Shown one piece after another: positions 1-12,461 of a stretch of 64,000 bases of DNA. Position 1 is the first letter of the stretch. Each line of letters begins with the position of its first letter. The DNA is from Myotis daubentonii. Lineage: Eukaryota > Chordata > Mammalia > Chiroptera > Vespertilionidae. The position numbers and the translations under genes were made by a program. The notes below the pieces were generated by a model. The model was not told the origin of the DNA, ran no database searches, and worked only from the letters and a program-made list of their open reading frames with translations. Location: the NCBI RefSeq assembly GCF_963259705.1, contig NC_081844.1, forward strand, positions 33,545,341 to 33,609,340, written 5' to 3'.

Positions 1-511
1 GCAGTTTTCTGTGTGTGGAGTCTTTAGGGTTTTCTATGTACAATATCACATGATCTGTAAATAATGACAGTTTTATTTCCTCCTTTTCAATGGATGCCTT
101 TTATTTTTTCTTCTTCTCTGATCACTGTGGCTAGTACTGTGTTGAATAAGAATGGTGAAAGTGGACATCCTTGTCTTGTTTCTGATCTTACAGGAAAAGC
201 TTTTAGTTTTTGCCCATTGAGTATGATGTTGGCTATAGGTTTGTCACATATGGTCTTTATTATATTGAGATATGATTCCTCTATTCCCACTTTGCTGAGA
301 GTTTTTATCATAAATGGGGGCTAGATTTTGTTGAATGCTTTTTCTGAGTCTATTGACATGATTATGTGATTTTTTTATTCTTCATTTTATTTATGTGTTG
401 TATCATGTTTACTGATGTGTGAATATTGTACCAGCCTTGCAGCCCCAAAAGAAATTCCACTTGGTCATGGTGTATGATCTTTTTAATGTATTGCTGGATC
501 TGATCTGCTAA
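1..511 (-). mobile_element. L1 ORF2 fragment (reverse transcriptase), left part
   Basis: The minus strand encodes decayed L1 ORF2 reverse transcriptase: [40 protein letters not shown] and [11 protein letters not shown], the fingers/palm region. A few stops and frame breaks are present. The element runs off the window at position 1, before the catalytic YADD box would appear. It continues at 740-872 beyond a Ves insertion. Confidence 0.9.
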
Positions 512-731
512 TATATATTTTTTAAAATATATTTTATTGATTTCTTACAGAGAGAAAGGGAGAGAGAGTTAGAAACATTGATGAGAGAGGAACATCGATC
601 AGCTGCCTCCTACACACCCCCCACTGGGGATGTGCACAACCCAGGTACATGCCCCTGACCGGAATCGAACCCGGGACCTTACAGTCCACAGGCCGACGCT
701 CTATCCACTGAGCCAAACCGGTTTCGGCTGC
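512..731 (-). mobile_element. Ves SINE inside L1
   Basis: Minus-oriented tRNA-derived SINE: A-rich tail first, tRNA-like head ending GAGCCAAACCGG. Flanked by TCTGCTAA at 504-511 and 732-739, so it inserted into the L1. Confidence 0.92.
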
Positions 732-739
732 TCTGCTAA

Positions 740-872
740 GATTTTGATGAGGATTTTAGCACCTGTGTTCATCAGGGATCTTGGCCTGTAAGTTTCTTTC
801 TTCGTAGTGTCTTTGTCTGGTTTTGGAGTTAGGATAATGCTAGGCTTATCAGAAGAGTTTGGAAGTCTTTCC
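740..872 (-). mobile_element. L1 ORF2 fragment, right part
   Basis: Continuation of the L1 on the minus strand: [20 protein letters not shown] and [16 protein letters not shown], the start of the reverse transcriptase domain. The upstream part is truncated at about 872. Confidence 0.88.
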
Positions 873-2822
873 CCATTCGGGTTCAAGGCACCAAGAGTCG
901 TGAATCTGGCTCTGCATCTCCCCTTTGCTCCTTACAACCCAGTCTCCTTGTTCTTCTTGGAAACAAACCAATCTTGTTCTTGCCACAGGGCCTGTGCACA
1001 GACCACTTTCTTCTCCCTTGATCGGCCAGGCAAAGAGCAGCACCGCCTACCCGCTGCCCGCCTGTGGTCACGCACACCACCCGCCCCTGCTGATACAGGC
1101 TTTTATTTTCAGGTCAACAATGTTTATCACAAACGGGTCAGGTATTGTGCACCTTGGGTGAAGGAGGCACCGCCCCTTCCCTCCGGAAAGTCACAATGAG
1201 CACAGGAGACAAATGCTCTAAAAAGGTGGAGCCTACACTAACAGAATAAGTCAGTTCTTACCCAGAGAGCAGTGGGTTTTTTATTTTATTTTTCAGATAT
1301 AATTCAAGTACCATGAAGTTCACCCATTTAAAGTTTATAGTTCAGTGGTTTTTAGTACCGTCACAGAGTCATGCAACTACTATCTAACTCTAGAACATTC
1401 CATTACCCCAAAAGAATTCCCATCTCCACCTGCAGCCACTCCCTATCCTCCGCCCTAACCCCATGTCAGCCATGAATCTACTGTCTGTCTGGGGGTGTGC
1501 CTGTCCTGGACATTTCACATACATGGAATCACACGCCGTGTGGCCTTTTGTGTCTGGCTTCTCTCACTGAGCGTCCTGTGTTCAGGGTTCATTCATGCTC
1601 TAGTGGGTGTCGGTGCTTCGCTCCTTTTCGTGGCCGAGGAATATTCTGCTATGTGGATATTTCCACTGTTTGTTTCTTTCCTGTTCTTTTCTCCATATTG
1701 GTCAGGGCCAACATCAGGGTCCTGAGGAGACATGTGAGAACATTGTCTGTAGACAGCTGGATTTGCCCCTTCCCTCTGGGCCAGCTCTGCCCTTGAACCA
1801 TGCCTCTGGCCACTTTTCCCATATGGGATCCACCTTCTCCCTGATTCCCCATCTGTCCCCACCCTGCACAACACACATGGCATCTGCCCCTCCCCTCACC
1901 CCAGCCTCTGCTCCGGGCCAGGCCTTGTTCACTGCTCCATGCTCCCTCCTTCCTGGAGCAACCAGTGGAAAATTTCAGACCAGGACCCGCCCCTGCCTAA
2001 ACCCCCTATGGCTCCCCGTCACCCTGAAGGTTAGTGTGAATTCCGGGGCATGGCCAGACCTCTCTGTGGGCTACATGGTGAGGCTGGAAGATTCTCAGGA
2101 GGTTGAAGAAAGGGGGTGCTCCTTCTCCCAGGGGTAGGAGCCAAGAGAGCTGGGGAAATGGGCAGTGGGATTGTCCCCGTTTTCTGGGTAAGGAAAGTGC
2201 GGCTCCGGGGATGAGATGTAGGTTGGGGCTGCAGTGAGTCCTGTTCTCCGCCACGTGAAGTGATGCCACAGCTGCCTGGCATTCCTGCCCAGAGGCCCTT
2301 TCTGGTGGCTCAGAGACTCGACTGTTGCTTCTGGGCTGTCAGTGAGTTGGGGAGGGTCGTTGCCAGAGACCCTGAGACCTGCGGGAACCACACCAGCCCA
2401 ATGAGGGTCCCAGGGCCCCTGCCCAGCCTGGGTTGGGACTAAAGGCCACCTCTTCCTCGCCACTGCTTCTGTCTCTGCTGTAATAGGATTGGGGCTTTTG
2501 AAGTTAATAGGAAATGAAGAGGCTTCCAATAGAGAATACAGTGCAAAGGGCTGAGGGGCCTTTGTGCGCCTAGCTGGCGGTGATGAAAGTACCATGAAAT
2601 CAACAGTGTCACCAGCGCCCCAAGACCATGACAGGCCCCTTTACTTGAAGAAAAGGCGGCGGAGGGGCGGGGGATCCCCAAACAGGGATATCGTTGCATG
2701 TGAACATACGTGTGTATGCAGGGCTCTGGCTGAGGCTGAGGCCCCACGGGTCCCTGAGGCTCCAGCCACCAGGTGCCATCTCAGGCAGGAGAGTCTGAGA
2801 TGCCAGAATGTTTTTTCAGCAA
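873..2822. other. No gene; old L1 3'-end remnant at about 1,285-1,700
   Basis: The stretch from about 1,285 to 1,700 has the phrases TTCAGTGGTTTTTAGTA, GAACATTCCATTACCCC and GGACATTTCACATACATGG, typical of ancient L1 3' ends in reverse orientation. The rest is GC-rich DNA with chance open frames (for example 1,607-2,137 and 2,095-2,595 on opposite strands) that show no recognisable protein. Confidence 0.55.
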
Positions 2823-2835
2823 AAAAAGTTTCTGG

Positions 2836-2971
2836 CCCTGGCTGGGTAGCTCAGCCGGTTAGCGTGTCATCCCAATACACCAAGTGGGTCCGGTCCTCTG
2901 TCAGGGCACACACAAGAATCAGCCAATGAGTGCACACACAAGTGGAACAACAAACCAGTGTTTCAATTTTT
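2836..2971 (+). mobile_element. tRNA-derived SINE (Ves-related, short form)
   Basis: The head CCTGGCTGGGTAGCTCAGCC and tail GTGGAACAACAAA define a second SINE subfamily in this window. Flanked by AAAAAGTTTCTGG at 2,823-2,835 and 2,972-2,984. Confidence 0.85.
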
Positions 2972-3100
2972 AAAAAGTTTCTGGATTTTCAGCACTGGGT
3001 CTGAGAATCAGAAGCCGGTTCTCACACAGGGCAGGGAGCCCCAGCCATGGCTTGGAGCTCTCTGCTTACATGCCTCCGGAGATGGGAAGCTCACTATCTT

Positions 3101-3324
3101 TTTTTTTTTTAAATATATTTTATTGATTTTTTTACAGAGAGGAAGCGAGAGGGATAGAGAGTTAGAAACATCGATGAGAGAGAAACATCGATCAGCTGCC
3201 TCCTGCACATCTCCTACTGGGGATGTGCCCACAACCCAGGTACATGCCCCTGACCGGAATCAAACCTGGGACCTTTCAGTCCGCAGGCCGACGCTCTATC
3301 CAGTGAGCCAAACCGGTTAGGGCA
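3101..3324 (-). mobile_element. Ves SINE
   Basis: Canonical Ves in reverse with a long T-run at its tail. The 16-bp duplication GGAAGCTCACTATCTT is at 3,085-3,100 and 3,325-3,340, perfect and therefore recent. Confidence 0.93.
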
Positions 3325-3454
3325 GGAAGCTCACTATCTTGCAAGGCTTCCAGACAAGGCTTCCTTGTGTGTGGCCCCAGGTGAATGGGACATTATAGCT
3401 TACCTGGGAGTGGACTTTAAAAGTCAAGGAGGAAAGCTGACCTAGGTGGGGGGG

Positions 3455-3960
3455 ACTGTCATGTTTTTAAACAGCTTGATTGAGCTGTTCACATACCTTA
3501 CAGTTTATTCATTTAAAGCGTACAATTCATTTGCTTTAGTATATTCACAGAGTTACGTGTCCATCAGTACACTCGATTCTAGAATATTTTTCAGCCGCCT
3601 CAAAAGAAACTCTGTCCCCAACAAATGTCATACCTCGCCTTTCCCAGCCCCGGCGACCATGAACCCACTGACTGAGTGTGTGGGTGTGCCTGTTCTGGGC
3701 ATTTCACATAAACGGAACACCACCCTGTGTGGCCTTCTGTGCCCGGCTTCTCTCGCTGCCTGTCATGTGTTCAAGTACCATCCATGCTGCAGCAAGTGTC
3801 AGAGCTTCACGCCTTTTCCTGGCTGAGTCATATTCTACGGTGTGGGTGGACATTGTGTGTGTCCGTTCCTCCAGGGATGGGCAATTGGTTGTTTCCCCTC
3901 TTTTGGTGTTTATGAAGGGAATGATTCTAGAAGAAAACCTTTCATTGGACCTCCTGTTGG
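3455..3960 (-). mobile_element. Ancient L1 3' end
   Basis: Reverse-oriented L1 3'-end phrases: GTTCACATACC, TATTCACAGAGTT, GGGCATTTCACATAAACGG, GGCTGAGTCATATTC. Same class as at 1,285, 13,905 and 61,235. Confidence 0.65.
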
Positions 3961-5803
3961 GCATTAAACCCTCACACGAGTTGAACGCCCACTGAAGCCC
4001 AAAGCAAAAGGGCAGGTCCCCGTCCAATCCATCTGGGGCACCAGGGTGGGTGGAGGGAGGTGGCAGGTACAGGGTTGCTCCTTCGAAGCTGCCCTGCTCT
4101 GCCCGGGGAGGTCTGGGGAGGCCTGACCCTCCCAGGGCCCTAATGACCCATGTCCCCTCCGTTCCTCAGTGAGGAGGGGGATGTGTAGGTCCTGGCCTTT
4201 GCTCGCCCGGAAATGGTTCCATCCCCTTCTTTCCTGAAGAAGTTCTATGAGACAGAGCAGAGACAGCATTGGACGGAGAGGACATGGGTCCAGAGAGGAC
4301 GCAGGGAGGCCAAAGGTCATGCAGCAGGTGGGAGACAGAGAGGGAGAGATGTCATTTGAGCTGAGACCCCAGGGAGAGAAGAAGCCACACTCTCGGTGAA
4401 TCGAGCATCCAGGCAGAAGAAACAGCAAGTGCGAAGGCCCTGGAGTGGGACGCAGCCTCCGGGTGGCTGGCATGGCTGGAGCAGGGGTGAGTGGGGGGAG
4501 AAGTGTGGTTCAGCTCAAAGGTACTGGGGAGCCACAGCAAGGTTTATAGCAGGGGAGGGATGTGATGGAGGCATGTACCTATCCGGAGGACCAGGCCTGC
4601 CTGGAGGTAAGGAAGGGGCTTAGGGTAGAAACCCCGCCAAAGAGAACTTGAAGGGAAATTCCTTCTCTTGTCCTCTTTTCCTTTGTTTCTGCCTCTGGTT
4701 GAGAAATTGGCGGGAAGGACTTGGACAGTGGATTCCCGTGCCCAGATGTCCAGGGTCCAGGTGCCCCAAATCCACCTCTCAATGGGGCTGTGCCCAGCTG
4801 CGCCAGCACCGTCATCCTGCCTGGCATTCCTTATCTGACCCCGAGAGACCACTCAGGCCCAGTGATGACCTCTGACCTGGACAGGTGTCCAGCCATGGGA
4901 GGCATGTCCTTGTAGGGCCCCCCAATTACTCCTTCCTGTCCCTGGGTGGGACAGTATAGTGCGGTTTCTACAGTGGGACAAGCAGGTATGTCTATAACTC
5001 TGGTCTCGGGAACTGCCTGTCATGGCCCCAGCCTGGTCAGCTGGCCACTTCTGCCCATTAGGTCTTTGCAGCATCCCACCTTCCAAATGGGGAAACTGAG
5101 CCTGGCGCGCTGATGTTAGCCGACTGAGTCACCTTTGCTGATTCCCAGGCCCTTCCCCCCAATATGCCTGTCTGACACCCTCCCCTGGCACTGTTACCTC
5201 CTCAAGTTTAAGAGAGGTTGAGGCACAGGATTAAAATTCTTGGGTCAGTGTCCCAGCATTCTGCCAACCACGGCATCTGTGGGCAGAGCCCAGGAGGAAG
5301 AGCTGGGGCCTGGGGGTGTGGGGTTCCATGCCCGCCCCTGAGCCCACGCAGGGACCAGAAGCCCCTCTGGACCTGAACCAGACCTGAAGCTCAGGTTTGC
5401 AAACCAAAGAGCCTGGATCCCCAAGGAGAAGGCCTGGGAGGGACGGGACTGGATGGGCACGTCCTATTCTGCAGTATCTGAGGACCTTCACAGCCGCCGG
5501 GGGCTGGACATGAGCTGGCCTCAGCTTCGGTGACCATCCTTGTTGGCTGTCACTGCTTCCCTCAGTAGTCGCATAAAAACAGCGCTGTCCCCACGGACCT
5601 CGCTCCCTGAAGGAGACTTTGAACAGTGCATTCCGCACTGCAGGCTACTGTCTTTTATTGCTTTAGTTAACAGTGACCACGCCTGACTTTTGCAATATAA
5701 AGAAGGACGTTAGGAAGGTAACTTTGTCATTGAGATGAAATTTACACCGGATAAAATCAGTAAACATATCCTTGGGTGAGGATTAAAAAACATGCATATG
5801 TTG
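3961..5803. other. Unique intergenic DNA, nothing supported
   Basis: GC-rich, with overlapping chance open frames on both strands (3,964-4,473 minus; 5,231-5,638 minus). I see no domain, splice-consistent exon or repeat. Confidence 0.5.
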
Positions 5804-6018
5804 CCCTGACCGGTTTTGCTCAGTGGATAGAGCATCGGCCTGCGGACTGAAGGGTCTCAGGTTCGATTTGGGTCAAGGGCATGTACCTTGGTTGCAGGCT
5901 GTGCAGGAGGCAGCTGATTGATGTTTCTCTCTCATCAATATTTCTAACTCTCTATCCCTCTCCCTTCCTCTCTGTAAAAAAAAATCAATAAAATATATTA
6001 AAAACAAAACAAAAAAAC
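5804..6018 (+). mobile_element. Ves SINE
   Basis: Head CCCTGACCGGTTTTGCTCAG, body CAGGAGGCAGCTGATTGATG and tail AAAATCAATAAAATATATT followed by an A-rich run. Confidence 0.92.
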
Positions 6019-8125
6019 CCCACAAACAAACGTACATGTGTTTTAGGGTCATTCATAGAACCATAAAGTCCTAGAAGAAATTCTAGGTAAATATTTTTTT
6101 AAGTCTTGAGGTGAGGAAACCCTTTCTAAACACACTCTCAAATCCAGAAACTAAGAGAGAAAACCTGCACAGATGGGAGCTCTGAAAAGTTTTTGAAAAT
6201 TACATTGTGTAAAAGTTGGGATAATTAATATCCTTAATATAAAAACATTTGCCACTAACCAACAAAGACCAACAACCCAGGAGAAAATTGGGCAAAGTCG
6301 GTAAAAATGCAGTTGTCGGGGAAGAAATGTAAGGGACACGTGGAAGTGACAATCAGCACCAAAAAGCAGAGAATTCACCTGAGAGCAAATGCCTTTTTTC
6401 TGGTCTTGGAGACGAATACCTTCTTGCTGGCTATGAAACAGGACATGGCATCACAGAAAATGTGAAAAACACGGAAAAGCACCCAAACCAAACCCCCAAA
6501 TCCTCACCCTGAGTCCACTCTGGCACCGAGAGGCACCGCTCCAAACCTCAGGCACATGTGTGTGTTCTGGCACATGTGTGCGCCGATCTGTTGTTGCTTT
6601 GCTTGTTGGTTTGTGACCTGTTATCACTGGACAGTGTATCACTACACGGCCCTCTTCCTGTGCAGATTCTTCTTCCGGGACAGAGTCTGTGATGCTTGCA
6701 CTGTGCTTCTAGGCGGGGCCGTGGTTGTCATTCGCTGTGGCTTCTCCCAGGGGGCAGACCCCTCTGGGGCAGGCCCTGGGCAGATGTGGCCTAATTGCCC
6801 CTCCAGGAGGGCCTGCTGGTGTCCACACATTAACCCACAGGAAGCAGACAGAGCCTTTCCCAACCGGGTGCTGCTCGGAGGGAGTCCCTGGAGGGGAGAC
6901 AGGGGCTGAGGCCTGGAGGGTGGGGCGGAATGACCTGCTGGGGGGACCCACGGAAGCGGGTGGTGTGACAAATGGGGAAGGCCGAGGCCTTCACACTGGA
7001 TCCCGGGCACTCACTGTGGGGTCACTCTCTGCACCCCAACGTGCCTTCCCATCTCTGGCCCTGTCCCAGCTGTGCCCAGGAGTCCTGGTGGGGGAGGCAG
7101 GGGCTGCACAGGCCAGCTGAACGCTCTCCTGGGAGCCGTTGGTCACGGCTGCAGAGAGCTGAGGCCTCTTGTGGGGCAAGGCATCGAGCACACAATGCTC
7201 CTGTCGTCTGAGTTTTCTGCGGTCCCAGGGCCACTGTGGAAATTGGGGGCTGGGAGCCCTTCCAGAAAGGCTGGCTTTGTCGCTATTTTGTGCGTCCCTT
7301 TGGGGAGACAATAGGGGGTACTTTCCTCTTTACCCTCTGGACAAGGCGGGCGATGGCTTTCGGCTGATGGCGTCACGGTCAGACCCTAATCCATCTGGGC
7401 ACCTGAGGAACGGGCCCGCGTCCCCTGCTCACACCCGCTCTCCCCATTGCAGGCTCCCCGGCGACCAGCCTCCTCCTGACCAGGGGCATTCTCACTGTGG
7501 CTGGTGTCTGTCTCTCTGGGGGGCACGGGGTGCCCCTCAATGCCGGGTGACTGAGGACAGTGCAGGCATAACCCAGCGAGAGGGGGCGGAGGGGTGGGAG
7601 GCGAGCAGCCACTTGGCCTGCGAGGTGCCCAGGTGGGAGCGGGGCTCAGGACCACCCCCTCAGAGCCACGTGTGCTGTCATGGTCTGACGGGGGTGGGGA
7701 TTTCGGGGAGGAGCCCCAGTCCACGCCGTTTCTGGGGGTTCTTTCGTGAACGTGTGGGGTCACTCATCCTGCTCTTTTGGACTCAGGTCCTGGGGGGCGA
7801 TCTCAGGACCCCCAGCACCGCCTCCATATTCCCCATCACGGAACACTGGGCTGTTCCATTTTCTAAAATTATTTCGTTTTGGAGTTTTGTGTGTTTTGCA
7901 CGTTTTATGACCTTTAAAAATTAAATTATACTACATGTTCTGTAATGTCTACTTCATCTTGCTTTTAAACTTTAAGTAAAGGAATCCTACTCTGGAAAAA
8001 GAACAAACTCAGCTCCCAGAATCTAAAACAAAAAGTAACAGTTTTGTGTGTGTGTGTTTTTTAAGTACTCAACTGTTTTGGCTGTTTGCATTTAAAAAAA
8101 TGTATGCCCTTTTCTGGATTTCAGA
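6019..8125. other. Unique intergenic DNA, nothing supported
   Basis: GC-rich between 6,660 and 7,850. It contains a 251-codon chance frame (7,169-7,924 plus) and several antisense ones, none with recognisable domains. A (GT) run is at about 8,045. Confidence 0.5.
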
Positions 8126-8140
8126 AGGAAATAATTCTTT

Positions 8141-8345
8141 GTTAAAAAATAAGATTTTTATTGATTTCAGAGAGGAAGGGAGAGGGAGAGAGATAGAAAC
8201 ATCAATGATGAAAGAGAATCATCGATCAGCTGCCTCCTGCATGTCCCACACTGGGGATCGAGCCTGCAACCTGACCAGGAATCAACGCACGACCTCCTCC
8301 TGATTCACATGTCAATGCTCAACCACTGAGCCACTCTGGCTGGGC
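8141..8345 (-). mobile_element. Ves SINE (divergent subfamily)
   Basis: Reverse Ves ending GAGCCACTCTGGCTGGGC. Imperfect 15-bp duplication at 8,126-8,140 and 8,346-8,360 (13 of 15 equal). Confidence 0.88.
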
Positions 8346-8406
8346 AGGAAGTAATCCTTTTAATAGCTGGTGGCTTCTCTCTAGGACCATTTTTTAAAAT
8401 TGTTCT

Positions 8407-8575
8407 TGCCCTGGCCAGTGTGGCTCAGTTGGTTGAGCATCATCCAGTGAACCAAAAGGTTGCAAGTTCAATTCCCGGTCAGGGCACAAGCCTGGGTTTC
8501 GGGCTTGATCCCCAATGCGGGGTGTGTAGGAGCCAGCCGATTGACTGATGTTTCTCTCTAAAAATCAATTTTAAA
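8407..8575 (+). mobile_element. Ves SINE
   Basis: Head CCCTGGCCAGTGTGGCTCAG, B box GGTTGCAAGTTCAATTCCC, tail TTTCTCTCTAAAAATCAATT. Confidence 0.88.
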
Positions 8576-8915
8576 AAATTCTGTGTTCTTTTACCCGAAA
8601 AAGGCATAGAGATTTACACACAGCAGGGACTCTCTACTGGGGTTATTCTGTCCCCAGGGGACACTGGGCCATGTCTGGGGACTTCTGTGGTTGTTACTTG
8701 TGGTTGTCAGGCTGCTGGCATCAAGTGGGTGGGGGCCAGGGATGCTGCTTCACAGCCCCTGGTTCCCAGGATGGCCCCACAGAGGCACTCCACCCCGTGA
8801 CCCCAGCATCCGAGGGGCACCCTGCCCTACACTGAGCATTCCCTGGTATGTGTGTCTGTGTTCAAACTTCTTTCTTTCTTTTTAAAAATAAGGTAGGGAC
8901 TATGATTGCTCCCAT

Positions 8916-9146
8916 TAAAAAAAATATATTTATTGATTTCAGAGAGAAAGTGAGAGGGAGAGAAAGAGAAAAATTAATGATAAGAGAGAATCATTGATTG
9001 GCTGCCTCCTGCACACCCCCCACTGGGGATCAAGCTGCAACCCAGGCATGTGCCCTTGACCGGAATTGAACCTGGGACCCTTCAGTCAAAGGCTGACACT
9101 CTATCCACTGAGCCGAACCAGCGAGGGCTTTTTTTTTTTTTTTTTT
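8916..9146 (-). mobile_element. Ves SINE followed by T-run
   Basis: Reverse Ves (tail AAAAATATATTTATTGATTT, head end GAGCCGAACCAGCGAGGGC) ending at 9,128. An 18-T run follows. Confidence 0.88.
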
Positions 9147-9305
9147 AAATTTAAATAAGGACATTGTCTCATTGGATTAGGGGCCACCCTGCTCCAATAT
9201 GACCTTATCTGAGTAAATAACACTGTTTCCAAATCAGGTCACATTCTACGGTCCTGGGGGCTAGGACTCCAGCATGTGAATTGGAGGTCACAATTCAAGC
9301 CCTGA
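9147..9305. repeat. Old interspersed repeat fragment
   Basis: GGATTAGGGGCCACCCTGC, TTTCCAAATCAGGTCACATT and GGGGGCTAGGACTCCAGCAT belong to a common mammalian repeat also seen at 15,120-15,480 and 15,720-16,060. I do not assign the family name. Confidence 0.5.
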
Positions 9306-10502
9306 GCCCGCCTTCTCTTTATGCAAAGGAGTTTTAACTGATAACTTGTCAAGGTCATTTGAATTCTAGTCCTATCCTCCCGTGAGTCTTTGTGTTGGGA
9401 CCATTTGCTTCAGGAGGCAGGCACACGGCTTAAAAGCGTCCTTTCAACTCATCCCCTCCATCCTGGGGACTGGCACTGTTTTCCAAGCTGGAAAGGATTT
9501 TTGAGTTACGAGGGTACCGTCCTGCCCTGGCCTGGGGACCCGTGGGCCTTTCATCCTTGGGGGAGCAGCCTGGAGTGGCTGCCTGTTTCCTGGTTTAGGG
9601 AGACAGTGTCATCGGATGCAACAGTCTCTTTTAGGGAGCCACCATAGCCCCACTGCTCTGCAATTCCCAGGCCCCCCACCCCACCCCAAATGAGCAGGGG
9701 TATGTGACAGCCATGGGGCCCTAGGGCTCCTGGGTTGCTGCAAGTTATTGGGAACTTTATTTTAAGCCACTGTACCACCCTCTTCTCTCCCCCCCCCCGC
9801 CCCCCTGCCCCCCAGAGCACAGCAGTAGCCTCACTCCAGCCTGGGGATCCTGTGGGTTCCATTCTGTCCATGTTTTCCCAATCCTTCTGAAACTTTTGCT
9901 TATGCCGTGGAATATTAACACCCTCCTTCATTCTAACAAAGACACAGGCTGTCTGTCTCTCACGCAGGTGACGAGTTTGCAGGAACACAGTATACTGTGG
10001 GGTTTTTAAATATATTGCAAGGCTTCTGTCCCTGCTGAGCTGGGGCCATCAGTGAACACACACAGTCCTCATCCCCCTGAGCTCGTCACTCCTGTGCCTG
10101 GGAATGGTGAGGTCAGCGAGTCTGCTGGACAGATGGGAATTCGTCCTCATCGAATGGGGTGTGTGTGGCAGGACACAGAATCCGGAAACAGGGCAGCTCT
10201 CCAAGTGGGAAGGACCTGCCTGCATCCCCATAGCCTCACTCCACTCCCCGTCCCCTGAGGGGGCTCAGGGCTTGGTCTTCTACATGGTGTGAGGTCAGAT
10301 AGGCACCACTTGTCTCTATCCACAGTGCAGCCCCACCAGCTTGGGGAGAGAACATGTTTCTAGTGCACTTCCTTTTTTGTGTTTTTAAATGTACTTTTAC
10401 ACACTTTATTTTTCAATTAGAGTCGCTGAAAAGTGCAAAAAAATATAAAGGGAGGTCCAGTGTACCTTTCACCCAGCTTCCTCCAGTGGTAACATAACTA
10501 GA

Positions 10503-10850
10503 GTACCATGATGCCAGAGTACCTGGGTACCAGCTACAGTGCCTGGATACTAGAATACCAGGATACCAGAGTGCCTGGATATCAGGGTGCCTGGATACCA
10601 GGGTGCCTGGATACCAGAATGCCTGGATACCAGGGTGCCTGGATTCTAGCGTGTCTAGGCACCGGAGTGCCTGAACACTTGAGTGCCTAGATTCTAGAAT
10701 GCCTGCATTCTGAAGAGCCTAGAAACCTGAGTATCTAGGTACCAGAGTGCCTGGATTCTAGACTGCCTAGAGACCAGAGTTCCTAGACACTAGAGTATCT
10801 GGATACCAGAGCACCTAGGAATTGGAGTATCTAGGTATTAGAGTTCCAGA
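10503..10850. repeat. 16-bp minisatellite, about 21 units
   Basis: Tandem units of the form GTGCCTGGATACCAGG. From 10,571 to 10,842 there are exactly 17 units in perfect 16-bp register; four more diverged ones precede, one with a 4-nt addition. Units vary mostly by transitions, and many contain CTAG or a CCTGG. Because 16 is not a multiple of 3, the frame rotates; any predicted peptide here is spurious. Confidence 0.93.
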
Positions 10851-10973
10851 GCCACAGCACCGAGCCTATTGATATCATGCCAATCTGACACGCGTGCATT
10901 TATCTGTTTCCATGCTATCCGATCACATACTCAGATACAAGTCACTGCTCCTGCAGTCAAGTTACTGAAGGGG

Positions 10974-11155
10974 CCCTAACCGGTTTGGCTCAGTGGATAG
11001 AGTGTCAGCCCGTGGACTGAACGGTCCCAGGTTCGATTCCAGTCAAGGGCATGTGCCTCGGTTGCAGGCAATCTTTCTCACGTGGATGTTTGTCTCTCCC
11101 CTCCCTTACACTCTGTCTAAAAATCAATGGGAAAATATCTTCAGGTGAAGATGAA
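10974..11155 (+). mobile_element. Ves SINE
   Basis: Head CCCTAACCGGTTTGGCTCAG, B box GGTTCGATTCCAGTCAAGGG, tail AAAAATCAATGGGAAAATAT. Confidence 0.9.
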
Positions 11156-12003
11156 CAACAGCAGCAAAGTTATGGGAGGGTGCTGTCCACCACCAGGAAG
11201 CCCACCTTTACCCTGTCTCCCTTCCCCCCCAAGAGACTCAGGAGCCATTCTGCCATGATTGCTCTAGGAACAAAGTGAATCCCTGAATCCAGCAGCCAGC
11301 ATCGGCACGTCTGTGATCTGAGGCTGTAGCAAATGTACGTTGTATCATAAAAAAGTTTATTTTTACTAATTTTTCTCCCGTTTCCCTTGCTCCCTGATGT
11401 ATGGTGCTGTTGAAAGCAGGTGTCAGAGTCCAGGATTCTCATACAACGGAGAAGAAAAAGGGAGTGTTAACAGGTATGTTTACAGCTATATTGCACTCAA
11501 GAAAGGATGATGGCAAGCGGTGACACTTGGGGCTCCGGCAGCCAGGCAGAGCCTAACAGGTGTTTGATGTGCTGAACTCCCTAACGAGGGGGAGGGGCCC
11601 TAATGATGGGAGGGGTGTTCTACAAACAGACCCCCAGCACCACGGAGAGATCCCCATTGCACACGGGGAGACGCACAGCGGGAAACAGCGGGTTTCTCTT
11701 CTTGACATTCTCGTCGTCATCTTGGAAACCTTCTGTGTCTCCAGCTTTTATCTCGCTGACTCAGGCCTGTGGGTTTTAGACTTTTTTTTATCCATCAGTT
11801 TCACATGCAGAGAAAGACGTTCATGGCACCGACACCTCCTGATGTCATGTTGCACTTCGTTTTAGTGAGATGGTAAAGTGAATTCATCTGGCCCTCATGA
11901 AAAGAATGAAAAAAAGACCCAAGACACCATGGTTCATATCATGAGCTGTTCCTGGAACTGCAGCAAATATAAAATACGAGTCAACTCAAAGAAATGCCTG
12001 TGG
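11156..12003. other. Unique intergenic DNA, nothing supported
   Basis: Mixed composition. No exon-like signal, repeat or RNA gene that I recognise. Confidence 0.45.
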
Positions 12004-12208
12004 GGCCCTGGCCAGGTAGCTTAGTGGGTTAGAGTATCATCCCAATACGCCAGGGTTGCGGTTTCGATTCTCAGTTGGGGGCACATACAAGAAGCAACCA
12101 ATGAATGCATAAATAAGTGGAATAACAAATCAATATTTCCTTCTCTCTCTCTCTCTCTCTCAAGTCAATTAAATAAATAAATAAATAGATAGATAGATAA
12201 ACAAATAA
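12004..12208 (+). mobile_element. Short tRNA-derived SINE (second subfamily)
   Basis: Head CCCTGGCCAGGTAGCTTAGTG and tail with (CT) and (AAAT)/(GATA) microsatellite. Same form as at 2,836 and 34,936. Confidence 0.87.
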
Positions 12209-12461
12209 GAGAAATTTCTTAACCAGATCTGTGATGGGACTGCTTTGTCCATATGACAGATATGGGAGAACACAGAAAGTATAACTCAGCTTTCAAAACT
12301 GTCCCGTATCTGGGGGAGGGAAGGGGAGTTAGTGTTTAATGTGGTCAGAGTTTTAGTTTGGGATGATGAGGAAGTCCTAGAGATGATGGTGGGGATGGCT
12401 GCACAACAATGTGAATATACTTAAGAACACTGAACTGTGCATTTAAAAATGGTTAACATGG

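Noticed and set aside
1607..2137. 176-codon frame overlapping an old L1 3' end
   Set aside because: It starts within repeat DNA and has no homology I can see.
5804..6018. tRNA-like head as a real tRNA gene (this and other Ves copies)
   Set aside because: A and B boxes are present, but the sequence continues into a SINE body and A-rich tail, and no intact cloverleaf folds. Only 55,180-55,253 passes.
7169..7924. 251-codon open frame on the plus strand
   Set aside because: GC-rich DNA with competing frames on both strands. No known domain and no splice or promoter context. I treat it as chance.
10503..10850. Possible CRISPR array
   Set aside because: Units are directly adjacent 16-mers with no spacers, in mammalian DNA. 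It is a minisatellite.
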